The notes under the pieces are model-generated. The model was not told the DNA's origin, ran no database searches, and worked only from the letters and a program-made list of their open reading frames with translations. The position numbers were made by a program, and so were the translations under genes. From NCBI GenBank assembly GCA_903840165.1, contig CAIMEY010000088.1, forward strand, positions 1 through 64,000: DNA of 64,000 nucleotides, in the 5' to 3' direction. Below, piece by piece: positions 17,335 to 25,362 of the stretch (its first letter is position 1; every line of letters begins with the position of its first letter). The stretch comes from an uncultured Myxococcales bacterium. GTDB lineage: Bacteria > Myxococcota_A > UBA9042.

Positions 17335-18677
17335 CCGCGCCCTTTGCCTGTCTTATTGCGTGCTTGACGCTCAACCTGCAGCCCCAGCGCAAGGCCCTCA
17401 GGGCGTCCAGCGCTTGGTGGGGGCAAACGCTGACCGTCATCGCCATCGTCGCCGTGCTAGCGGGGTGCCATAAGCGCGGGATTGACCTGCAAGGCCCTTT
17501 GCAGCCAGGGGAAATTGCCCTCTTATCGAGCCTGAGTCCCCTGCCCCCTCTACTACCCGACCCAAGCAATGCCTTTGCCGACGACGAACGCGCCGCGCGC
17601 CTTGGCTTGCAACTGTTCTTTGATAAACGGCTTTCCGGCAATGGGCAAGTGGCCTGCGCCAACTGTCATGAACCGCACAAGTACCTGACCGATGGCCACG
17701 CGCTGGCCGCGGGAATGGGCCAGACTGAGCGGAACTCCCCAACATTGCTGGGCGCGCAATGGTTGCCCTTCCTGTTCTTTGACGGCCGCAAGGACAGTCA
17801 GTGGTCCCAGGCCCTGGGCCCGTTGGAAAATCCACTGGAGCACGGGACCGACCGAACGGCGGTGTTTCGCGTAATTCTTGGCCATTATCGCCCAGCGTAT
17901 GAGTCGATTTTCGGCGCGATTCCGGCGGTTTTGCTCACCAATTTGCTGCCCGAGCACGCTCGGCCGGTCCACCTCAGCAGCAAGGATCCGCTGCAGGTGG
18001 CGTGGGATGGCTTAGCGGTCAGTCAACAGGCTGGAATCAACCGTGTTTTCGCCAATGTGGGCAAGGCTTTGGCGGCCTATGAGCGCAAGCTTAGGCCCCA
18101 GCCCGCGCCTCTGGACCACTTCGTTGCGGCGCTCAAGGCTGGAGATATCAATGGCGGCGGACACTTACCACCGGCAGCCTTGCGCGGTGCTCGCCTGTTT
18201 GTCGGGCAGGCCCAATGCATTTCCTGCCACAATGGGCCACTGCTGACCGATAAGACCTTTCATAACGTTGGCTTACCACCTACGCCTGGCGTCGATCCAG
18301 CCGACCCAGGGCGAGGCCGAGGTGCAAGTACCGTACTTGGCGATGAATTCCGCTGTGGTCTGCCCTATAGCGACACGACGACATGTGAGGAGTTGCGCTT
18401 TCTCAATCCAAAATTCGCCGATTTTGCAGGGGCTTATAAGACACCAACGTTGCGCAATGTTGCGATGACGGCGCCCTACATGCACAGTGGCCAGTTCAAG
18501 ACCCTCGAACAGGTGCTGCAGTTCTACAAGACCTTGCCAGGCCAAGCTAGCGTCGGACATCGCGAATTGGTGTTACGCCTCGTTGATCCAGACATTCCCA
18601 CGGCGGACTTGGTGGCCTTCCTGCAGGCGCTGACCGGCCCCTTGCCCGATGAATCCTGGCTAAAGCCCGAGCCTTAG
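17331..18677 (+). CDS. Diheme cytochrome c peroxidase-like lipoprotein (MauG/CcpA superfamily)
   Basis: A 448-aa exported protein with a lipobox VLAGC (Cys46) after an unusually long N-terminal region. It carries two C-type heme motifs, CANCH at about 109-113 and CISCH at about 296-300, and family segments RLGLQLFFDKRLSGNG, RNSPTLLGAQW and FFDGRKDSQW. The C-terminal KTPTLRNVAMTAPYMHSGQF is the hallmark of bacterial cytochrome c peroxidase/MauG relatives. It may reduce peroxide with electrons from cytochrome c or perform a specialised oxidation; sequence alone does not decide. It is coupled to the upstream FixH-like gene by an ATGA overlap. Confidence 0.88.
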   Translation: MTAPFACLIACLTLNLQPQRKALRASSAWWGQTLTVIAIVAVLAGCHKRGIDLQGPLQPGEIALLSSLSPLPPLLPDPSNAFADDERAARLGLQLFFDKRLSGNGQVACANCHEPHKYLTDGHALAAGMGQTERNSPTLLGAQWLPFLFFDGRKDSQWSQALGPLENPLEHGTDRTAVFRVILGHYRPAYESIFGAIPAVLLTNLLPEHARPVHLSSKDPLQVAWDGLAVSQQAGINRVFANVGKALAAYERKLRPQPAPLDHFVAALKAGDINGGGHLPPAALRGARLFVGQAQCISCHNGPLLTDKTFHNVGLPPTPGVDPADPGRGRGASTVLGDEFRCGLPYSDTTTCEELRFLNPKFADFAGAYKTPTLRNVAMTAPYMHSGQFKTLEQVLQFYKTLPGQASVGHRELVLRLVDPDIPTADLVAFLQALTGPLPDESWLKPEP

Positions 18678-18725
18678 GGCTGCTGTAGCGGCGGGCGATA
18701 TCGACTCCCTGCGCTGGATAACCTT

Positions 18726-19346
18726 TTGAATTACTATCTTTTTCTCGCGGTGTTGCTTGCCGTCGCCACCTCATGCCACCGGTCTGCGCCTGAATTGGTC
18801 GACCTTGGCGAGGTACCCGCCTGGCAAATGCTTGATCAGCAAGGTCAAACGATTGGCTCGGCGACGCTCAAGGGCCGGCCATGGATTGCCAACTTCCTGT
18901 TTACGTCGTGTCCAACTTCCTGCCCGCCGCTGGCAAGGGCAACCCACGATCTGCAAGAGAAATTGCGGCCTTTGCTGGGAGACAAGGGCACGCCGCCCCT
19001 GCAAATCGTCTCGATTTCGGTGGACCCGGAGACCGATACGCCGCAGCGGCTGACGGAGTTTGGCAAGACCTATGGCGCCGACCCACGGATTTGGCACCTC
19101 GCGACTGCTGGCGACGACTACGCGGCCATGGAAAAGCTTGTTACTCAAGGCTTTATGCTGCCGGTTCTGCGCAATGACCGCACTGCAGACGGGCACGTGC
19201 CGGCGGACAAGCCAACACCCCTGGACACGGCCCATAGCCTACGGTTTGTCCTGATCGATGCGCGCGGACACATCGTTGGCCTGTTCGACAAGGACGAGCC
19301 ATCTCTGGCAAAATTGGTGCAGACCGCCACCTACCTCGTGCAATAG
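18726..19346 (+). CDS. SCO1/SenC family copper chaperone, lipoprotein
   Basis: A thioredoxin-fold copper chaperone that helps build the CuA site of cytochrome oxidase. The copper ligands are visible: C62-P-T-S-C66 after NFLFTS, and H170 in LDTAHSLRFVLID. VSISVDPETDTP is the other family hallmark. A lipobox (VATSC, Cys17) indicates membrane anchoring. The frame begins with TTG at 18726 and no closer ATG keeps the signal peptide, so I accept the TTG. Its place in the caa3 cluster supports a role in oxidase maturation. Confidence 0.92.
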   Translation: MNYYLFLAVLLAVATSCHRSAPELVDLGEVPAWQMLDQQGQTIGSATLKGRPWIANFLFTSCPTSCPPLARATHDLQEKLRPLLGDKGTPPLQIVSISVDPETDTPQRLTEFGKTYGADPRIWHLATAGDDYAAMEKLVTQGFMLPVLRNDRTADGHVPADKPTPLDTAHSLRFVLIDARGHIVGLFDKDEPSLAKLVQTATYLVQ

Positions 19347-19376
19347 CCACCCCGCCAAACGCCAAGGAGCCGCACC

Positions 19377-20072
19377 ATGGGTCAAGCGATTGAAAAGCCA
19401 AAGAAAATCTTTCCGCACGGCCTTCCCCAAGAGGTGCTGCCGGGCCTATGGCAGGTGCAGGGCTCTCTGCCCATTCCACTGCCGCGTTGGATGACGCTCT
19501 GGGGGATGCCGAACGGTAAGCTTCTGATTTACAGCGCGATTGCCCTCGACGAACCGGGCATGGCCGCGGTAGAGGCCTTGGGTGAACCGGGCGTGCTGGT
19601 CGTACCGCACCCGTTGCACACGATGGATGCAGCGTTTTTTGTCCAAAGATACCCAGGCTTACAGGTGATTGCCCCCGATGATGCTGCCGCCAAATTGCCT
19701 GGGGTGCGTATCGACGTAACGCCCGAAAAGGGCTTAGCGGCTCTGGGGTTACAGCACCGCATCGTCCCGGGTCTGCGCTACAGCGAGGTCATGCTCGAGC
19801 TGCCAACGGCCGGGGGAAATGCCCTTCTTTTCACGGATTTGCTTGCCTTTGGCGCCGCCGATCAGTGGCTCCTGCGCCTCATCGGGCCTCCCGGCGGCCA
19901 AGGCGTCCCTCGCATCGTTCGGGTGCGGCAGGTCAAGGACAAGGCGCCCGTCCGTAGTTTTCTCAGCCAGTTGGCGGAGCGCCCAGACATCGTGGCCGTT
20001 CTGCCTAGCCATTGCCCTGCGGTTCTGAGCGGGGTGCAGCAGGCGCTGGCCGGTGCGGTCCGCAGTCTGTAA
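19377..20072 (+). CDS. DUF4336-like protein (metallo-beta-lactamase-related fold)
   Basis: A 231-aa cytoplasmic-looking protein. The opening EVLPGLWQVQG, the strand-rich GKLLIYSAIALDE and VLVVPHPLHTMD resemble DUF4336 proteins, which have a reduced metallo-beta-lactamase-like fold; the classical HxHxDH metal motif is absent. The ATG at 19377 is preceded by AAGGAG. It is the last gene of the respiration block and its role is unknown. The family call is by eye and moderate in confidence; the gene itself is well supported by the ribosome binding site and position. Confidence 0.65.
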   Translation: MGQAIEKPKKIFPHGLPQEVLPGLWQVQGSLPIPLPRWMTLWGMPNGKLLIYSAIALDEPGMAAVEALGEPGVLVVPHPLHTMDAAFFVQRYPGLQVIAPDDAAAKLPGVRIDVTPEKGLAALGLQHRIVPGLRYSEVMLELPTAGGNALLFTDLLAFGAADQWLLRLIGPPGGQGVPRIVRVRQVKDKAPVRSFLSQLAERPDIVAVLPSHCPAVLSGVQQALAGAVRSL

Positions 20073-20386
20073 AGGCGCCGCGGGTACCTGGTAGGCGTTT
20101 GCGAATAAATACGCGCTGTTCTTCAGGTGTCGCACGGAACGCGGCGGCTTGGTCTGCTTGACGCACGCCCTGCCCGAGCGTACAAGTGGACGGTGGCCAA
20201 GCGCCCTGGTTGCCCCTGGATCCGTCAGGCGGAAAGAGGCCGAAAGGGCATCAAATACTGGCACTTGCTTGCGCCAACATCTCCGCACGGCCGCGGCGCC
20301 CGACCCAATCGGATCTGCGGCTTGCGCCAACTGGGCTGCTTGCGCCGCTGACGGCGGTGGGGCGGTGCCCCCGTCCAGGGTACCTC
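20073..20386. other. Leader region of the formate dehydrogenase genes
   Basis: No gene is evident in these 314 bases. GCTTGCGCCAAC occurs at 20267-20278 and 20320-20331, and its first nine bases recur at 20338-20346, so this may be a regulator-binding region. TGGCACTTGCTTGC near 20259 resembles a sigma-54 promoter, but the GG-to-GC spacing is one base short. Confidence 0.45.
20267..20346 (+). repeat. Three direct repeats upstream of fdsG
   Basis: Two exact copies of a 12-base unit (starts 20267 and 20320, 53 bases apart) and one nine-base copy (start 20338) lie 40-120 bases before the formate dehydrogenase genes. A 53-base offset is close to five helical turns, compatible with binding on one DNA face. 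The downstream offset of 18 bases is not. Confidence 0.45.
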
Positions 20387-20860
20387 ATGCTACACGCCGA
20401 TATGTCCCTAGAACCGCTGATCGAGCCTCACGTTTTGCAGACGGGAGGGCTCCTGCGCGCCCTGCATGCGATTCAAGGTGCCTTGGGCTGGATTCCGCCC
20501 ACCGCGCCCCAATCTCTGGCGAGGGCATTCAACCTTTCGCTGGCAGAAGTTCGCGGTGTGATTAGCTTTTACCATGATTTCAAGACCCAGACACCGGTGG
20601 CAACAACCGTGCGCGTCTGCCAGGCGGAAGCGTGTCAGGCCGTCGGCGCAGCCAAGGTCACAGCGCGCTTGGCTCAAGCGATGGGCGTGGCACTCGGGCA
20701 GCGAAGGGCAGATGGCGCCTGGGCCCTGGAACCCGTTTATTGTCTTGGACTTTGCTCAAGAGGTCCTGCTGCCCAGGTCGATCAACAACTGCTGGCCGAC
20801 CTCGATGGCCCGCGGCTAGAGGCTCTATTGGCGCGCTTTGCGACGGAGGGCAATCGATGA
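20387..20860 (+). CDS. fdsG: NAD-dependent formate dehydrogenase, gamma (NuoE-like) subunit
   Basis: A [2Fe-2S] subunit homologous to NuoE that passes electrons within the diaphorase part of a soluble formate dehydrogenase. The four cluster Cys residues are visible: C78 and C83 in RVCQAEACQAVG and C119 and C123 in YCLGLCSRGPAA. The helical N-terminal part (LLRALHAIQGALGWIP) is also NuoE-like. The frame is open 67 codons further upstream but that part is low-complexity; I chose the ATG at 20387 (157 aa), with 20402 possible. Its stop overlaps the start of fdsB (ATGA at 20857). Confidence 0.9.
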   Translation: MLHADMSLEPLIEPHVLQTGGLLRALHAIQGALGWIPPTAPQSLARAFNLSLAEVRGVISFYHDFKTQTPVATTVRVCQAEACQAVGAAKVTARLAQAMGVALGQRRADGAWALEPVYCLGLCSRGPAAQVDQQLLADLDGPRLEALLARFATEGNR

Positions 20861-22386
20861 AAACGCTTTACGTTCCACTTGATAGCGTCGCAGTGGCCCT
20901 AGGTGCCGACGAATTGGTCACGGCGCTGAAGGCCGAAGCGGCCCGCTCAGGCACCGAGATCCGTATTGTTCGCAATGGTTCTAGAGGGATGCATTGGCTT
21001 GAGCCCTTGGTCGAGGTGGAAGTCGACGGCATTCGCCACGGCTATGGTCCTGTTCAAGCGGACGATGTCCCTAGCGTGTGGGCAGCGGGACTGCTCACAG
21101 CCTCGCCTCATCCGCTCGCGCTGGGGCCCATCGAGGACCACGATTTCCTCAAGCGCCAAACGCGGTTGACCTTTGCCCGTTGTGGCCGCATCGACCCGTT
21201 GTCGCTCAGCGATTATGCGGCGCAGGGCGGTTGGCTGGGGCTGCGCAAGGCCCTGACGCTGACGGACGCCGCGATCCGTGGCGAATTGCAGACGTCCGGG
21301 CTGCGCGGTCGCGGTGGTGCCGGCTTTCCTGCAGCGATCAAGTGGCAAACTGTGGCGGACACGGCAAGCCCGCAAAAGTACATCGTTTGCAACGCCGATG
21401 AGGGCGATTCGGGCACTTTTGCCGACCGCATGATTCTAGAGGGCGATCCGCTGAGCCTCATCGAAGGCATGATTATCGCTGGTCTTGCCGTCGGTGCGAC
21501 GCGGGGCTTCGTCTATTTGCGTTCGGAGTACCCCATTGCGAAAACGGTTTTCGCGCAGGCGCTTGAATTGGCCCGCGCCGGCGGATGGCTCGGCGACTCC
21601 GTAGCGGGCAGCGGAAAGTCTTTTGATATTGAGCTGTTCATTGGTGCCGGCGCGTACATCTGCGGTGAAGAAAGCTCCCTGCTCAATAGCCTCGAAGGCA
21701 AACGTGGCGAAGTCAGGGCCAGGCCTCCCTTACCGGCGCAGCAGGGGCTGTTCAACCAGCCAACCCTGGTCCACAACGTGCTTTCCCTATGCGCCGTGCC
21801 GACCATTCTTGAAAAAGGCGGCGCATTCTATCGCGATTTTGGCGTCGGCCGTTCCCGCGGCACCCTGCCTTTCCAACTGGCCGGCAACGTGCGCCATGGC
21901 GGCCTTGTCGAGTTGGCCTTTGGCGTGACCCTGCGCGAATTGGTGGTGGATTTTGCCGGGGGCACGCGCAGCGGCTTGCCGATCCGCGCCGTGCAGATTG
22001 GTGGCCCCCTAGGCGCCTACCTACCGACGCGTTTGCTTGATTTGCCAATGGATTACGAGGTATTGGCTGCGCAAGATGCCGGCGTTGGTCATGGCGGCGT
22101 CGTCGTCTTTGACAGCAGCGTCGACCTTGCAACCCAAGCGGCCTACGCCTTTGCATTTTGCGCCGCTGAATCCTGTGGCAAATGCACACCTTGTCGCATC
22201 GGCGCCGTCCGTGGCGTCGAGGTTATGGATCAGGTGCAGCAAGGCATCGACCACAGCCAGAACTTAGAATTGCTCAATGATTTATGCGATGTCATGGTTT
22301 CTGGCTCGCTGTGCGCTATGGGTGGCATGACGCCCGTTCCGGTGCGCAGCGCTCTACGCCATTTCCCCGAGGATTTCGGGCTTTAG
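20857..22386 (+). CDS. fdsB: NAD-dependent formate dehydrogenase, beta (NuoF-like) subunit
   Basis: The FMN- and NADH-binding subunit. A thioredoxin-like N-terminal domain of about 110 residues precedes the NuoF core, as in FdsB proteins. The FMN site GRGGAGFPAAIKW is near residue 150 and CNADEGDSGTFADR follows. GAGAYICGEESSLLNSLEG is the NADH-binding signature. The [4Fe-4S] ligands are C440, C443 and C446 in ESCGKCTPCRIG plus C486 in SLCAMGG. The 509-aa length fits the family. Translation is coupled to fdsG through an ATGA overlap. Confidence 0.94.
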   Translation: MKTLYVPLDSVAVALGADELVTALKAEAARSGTEIRIVRNGSRGMHWLEPLVEVEVDGIRHGYGPVQADDVPSVWAAGLLTASPHPLALGPIEDHDFLKRQTRLTFARCGRIDPLSLSDYAAQGGWLGLRKALTLTDAAIRGELQTSGLRGRGGAGFPAAIKWQTVADTASPQKYIVCNADEGDSGTFADRMILEGDPLSLIEGMIIAGLAVGATRGFVYLRSEYPIAKTVFAQALELARAGGWLGDSVAGSGKSFDIELFIGAGAYICGEESSLLNSLEGKRGEVRARPPLPAQQGLFNQPTLVHNVLSLCAVPTILEKGGAFYRDFGVGRSRGTLPFQLAGNVRHGGLVELAFGVTLRELVVDFAGGTRSGLPIRAVQIGGPLGAYLPTRLLDLPMDYEVLAAQDAGVGHGGVVVFDSSVDLATQAAYAFAFCAAESCGKCTPCRIGAVRGVEVMDQVQQGIDHSQNLELLNDLCDVMVSGSLCAMGGMTPVPVRSALRHFPEDFGL

Positions 22387-22446
22387 TTCCCCATGATTCC
22401 AAGCCTTTGCTGCCCGTGACCCTGATCCTGCGCGAGGAACCCCACC

Positions 22447-25272
22447 ATGGCACTACGACACGACACCGACTTCGGCACGCCGCTTAGCCGCCAAGAGGCT
22501 CAGGTTACCCTGAAAATTGATGGCCTTTCGGTCACCGTGCCGGCCGGTACGTCCATCCTGCGCGCGGCTACCCAAGCGGGCATCGAAATCCCCCGACTGT
22601 GCGCCACCGACTCGATAAAAGCATATGGTTCCTGCCGGTTATGCTTGGTCGAGGTGGCAGGCCGCAAGGGCACGCCAGCTTCCTGCACCACGCCGGTCGC
22701 AGAAGGCCTGCAGGTCAAGACACAGACGCCGCAGCTGGCCAAATTGCGGCGCGGAGTCATGGAGTTATACATCTCCGATCACCCACTTGATTGTTTGACC
22801 TGCGCGGCCAATGGCGACTGTGAACTGCAGACCATGGCCGGCGCGGTCGGCCTGCGCGAGGTGCGCTATCCGGCCCAAGGGCAGTCGCACCTTCAGGCAA
22901 CCAAGGACAATTCCAACCCTTATTTCAGCTTTGACCCCGCCAAGTGCATTGTCTGCGCGCGCTGCGTCCGCGCTTGCGACGAGGTGCAGGGGACCCTGGC
23001 CTTAACCATTGACGGCCGAGGCTTTGCGGCCAAAATTGCCACAGGAACCAAGGACTTTCTTTCGTCCGAATGCGTGTCCTGCGGCGCTTGCGTGCAGGCC
23101 TGCCCTACCGCCACCTTGATCGAAAAAACGGTCATTGATCATGGTGTTCCCGACCGAACAGTGCTGACCACGTGCGCGTACTGCGGCGTCGGCTGCAACT
23201 TCAAAGCTGAACTCAAGGGTGATCAACTGGTTCGCATGGTCCCGTTCAAGGACGGCAAGGCCAACCATGGCCACTCCTGCATCAAGGGGCGCTTTGCCTG
23301 GGGCTACGCGATGCACCGCGACCGCATCCTCAAGCCCATGATTCGCAAGGCGATTTCTGACCCGTGGCGCGAAGTCAGCTGGCAAGAGGCCGTCACCTTT
23401 GCCGCCGAGCGGCTCAAGGGCATACAGGCCAAGTATGGACGAAAATCCATCGGCGGAATCACATCTTCCCGTTGTACCAGCGAAGAAGTGTTCCTGGTGC
23501 AAAAGCTGATCCGCGCCGCCTTTGGCAACAACAATACGGACACCTGTGCCCGAGTCTGTCACTCGCCGACCGGCTACGGCCTTCGCCAAACCTTTGGCAC
23601 CTCGGCGGGTACCCAAGACTTTGATTCTGTGGATGATGTTGACGTCATCCTGCTCATCGGTGCCAATCCAACCGATGCCCACCCCGTCTTTGGCTCGCGG
23701 CTCAAGCAGCGGATTCGGCAGGGCGCCAAGCTCATTGTCGCCGATCCTCGCGCCATCGACCTGGTGCGCAGCCCCCATGTACAAGCGCAACATCACTTGC
23801 AATTGCGCCCGGGAACCAACGTCGCCCTGGTCAACGCCTTGGCTCACGTCATTGTCCGCGAAGGCTTGGTCGATGAGGCGTTTGTGCAGGCGCGTTGCGA
23901 CCTGGAATCCTTCCGCGCGTGGCGAGAATTCGCCGCAGATCCGATCAATTCTCCCGAATCGGTTGCCGAACAGACCGGCGTCGACGCAGAACAACTGCGG
24001 TTGGCGGCGCGCCTCTACGCAAAGGGCGGAAAAGCAGCGATTTATTACGGTCTTGGCGTGACTGAACATTCTCAGGGCTCGACGATGGTCATGGGCATGG
24101 CCAACCTCGCGATGGCAACCGGCAACATTGGCGAGCGTGGCGTCGGCGTCAACCCATTGCGCGGCCAGAACAATGTGCAAGGGTCCTGTGACATGGGCTC
24201 TTTTCCCAATGAATTCTCCGGCTATCGCTCAGTTGCCCTACCCGAAGTGCGGCAACTCTTTGAGGCGGCTTGGGGCGTGCCCCTGGACCCCGAACCCGGT
24301 CTGCGCATCCCCAACATGCTCGATGAGGCCGTGGCAGGGCGCTATAAGGGCCTGTACGTACAGGGAGAAGACATCGCGCAGTCAGACCCAAACACCCACC
24401 ATGTCGAAGCGGCGCTGCGGGCCATGGAATGCGTCATCGTTCAGGACCTATTTCTTAATGAAACTGCTATGTTCGCGCACGTCTTCTTGCCCGGCACTTC
24501 GTTCTTGGAAAAGGACGGCACCTTCATCAATGCCGAGCGCCGCATCAATCGTGTACGCCCGGCCATGCAACCGGCTACGGGTCTTGAGGAATGGCGGGTT
24601 ACGGCCCTGCTGGCCCAGGCGATGGGTTATCCGATGCAGTACAACGATGCCTCGGAAATCATGGATGAAATCGCGCGATTGACGCCGACCTTTGCCAAGG
24701 TGTCCTTCGCCCTGCTCGATGAACGCGGCAGTGTGCAGTGGCCCTGCAATGACGGGGCGCCGGATGGTACGCCGATCATGCATGTGGATGGCTTCGTGCG
24801 CGGTAAGGGCCAGTTTATCTTGACAGAATTCGTGCCGACCAAGGAGCGAAGCAACGCCAATTTTCCCCTGCTGTTGACCACCGGGCGCATCCTGGCGCAC
24901 TACAATGTCGGCGCGCAGACCCGGCGAACCGAGAATCTGCAATGGCGGCCTGAGGATATCCTTGAAATCCACGAATCAGACGCCGAACTGCGCGGGATTC
25001 ATAGCGGTGATTGGGTAGAAGTGCGGAGTCGGAAAGGTGAAACGACGCTGCGTGCCGAGGTTTCATCGCGCATGGCACCGGGCGTGGTCTATACGACCTT
25101 TCACAATCCGGAGTCTGGCACCAACGTCATTACCACCGAACTCAGCGATTGGGCAACGCAATGTCCTGAGTACAAGGTGACGGCTGTGGAAGTCACGCCG
25201 GCCAACCACCGATCGCCCTGGCAAACGCAGCACGACGTGCAAGGGCCCTTGCTCCGTGCCATCGCCAAGTAA
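22447..25272 (+). CDS. fdsA: NAD-dependent formate dehydrogenase, alpha subunit (molybdopterin)
   Basis: The catalytic subunit, oxidising formate to CO2 at a molybdenum (or tungsten) bis-pterin centre. The N-terminal part is NuoG-like: [2Fe-2S] C52, C63, C66, C80; His-ligated [4Fe-4S] H112, C116, C119, C125; two ferredoxin clusters at C167/170/173/177 and C209/212/215/219. The proximal cluster is C243, C246, C250, C278. The metal ligand is Cys371 in CARVCHSP, the position of Sec140 in E. coli FdhF, followed by the conserved His. The 941-aa length matches FdsA. No fdhD/fdsC, fdsD or cofactor-biosynthesis genes follow in this window. Confidence 0.95.
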   Translation: MALRHDTDFGTPLSRQEAQVTLKIDGLSVTVPAGTSILRAATQAGIEIPRLCATDSIKAYGSCRLCLVEVAGRKGTPASCTTPVAEGLQVKTQTPQLAKLRRGVMELYISDHPLDCLTCAANGDCELQTMAGAVGLREVRYPAQGQSHLQATKDNSNPYFSFDPAKCIVCARCVRACDEVQGTLALTIDGRGFAAKIATGTKDFLSSECVSCGACVQACPTATLIEKTVIDHGVPDRTVLTTCAYCGVGCNFKAELKGDQLVRMVPFKDGKANHGHSCIKGRFAWGYAMHRDRILKPMIRKAISDPWREVSWQEAVTFAAERLKGIQAKYGRKSIGGITSSRCTSEEVFLVQKLIRAAFGNNNTDTCARVCHSPTGYGLRQTFGTSAGTQDFDSVDDVDVILLIGANPTDAHPVFGSRLKQRIRQGAKLIVADPRAIDLVRSPHVQAQHHLQLRPGTNVALVNALAHVIVREGLVDEAFVQARCDLESFRAWREFAADPINSPESVAEQTGVDAEQLRLAARLYAKGGKAAIYYGLGVTEHSQGSTMVMGMANLAMATGNIGERGVGVNPLRGQNNVQGSCDMGSFPNEFSGYRSVALPEVRQLFEAAWGVPLDPEPGLRIPNMLDEAVAGRYKGLYVQGEDIAQSDPNTHHVEAALRAMECVIVQDLFLNETAMFAHVFLPGTSFLEKDGTFINAERRINRVRPAMQPATGLEEWRVTALLAQAMGYPMQYNDASEIMDEIARLTPTFAKVSFALLDERGSVQWPCNDGAPDGTPIMHVDGFVRGKGQFILTEFVPTKERSNANFPLLLTTGRILAHYNVGAQTRRTENLQWRPEDILEIHESDAELRGIHSGDWVEVRSRKGETTLRAEVSSRMAPGVVYTTFHNPESGTNVITTELSDWATQCPEYKVTAVEVTPANHRSPWQTQHDVQGPLLRAIAK

Positions 25273-25324
25273 TGGGCGAGGTGCCTGCGAGCCAATCACC
25301 TATTCGTACATGCTAATTGAGCCG

Positions 25325-25346
25325 TGAAGGGGCCTAAGACCCCTCA
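25325..25346. terminator. Possible shared terminator of convergent fdsA and lipoprotein gene
   Basis: TGAAGGGG (25325-25332) can pair with CCCCTCA (25340-25346) as a seven-base-pair stem with one bulged A and a seven-base loop. It lies between two convergent stop codons, where a bidirectional terminator is expected. Neither strand has a T-tract after it, which lowers confidence. Confidence 0.4.
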
Positions 25347-25362
25347 AACCACGGCGCTGGGA

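Noticed and set aside
20259..20273. Sigma-54-like promoter TGGCAC...TTGC upstream of fdsG
   Set aside because: Spacing between the GG and GC elements is nine rather than ten bases, which sigma-54 rarely tolerates.
23002..24180. 392-aa minus-strand frame opposite fdsA
   Set aside because: Antisense to a gene with all expected cluster and active-site motifs.
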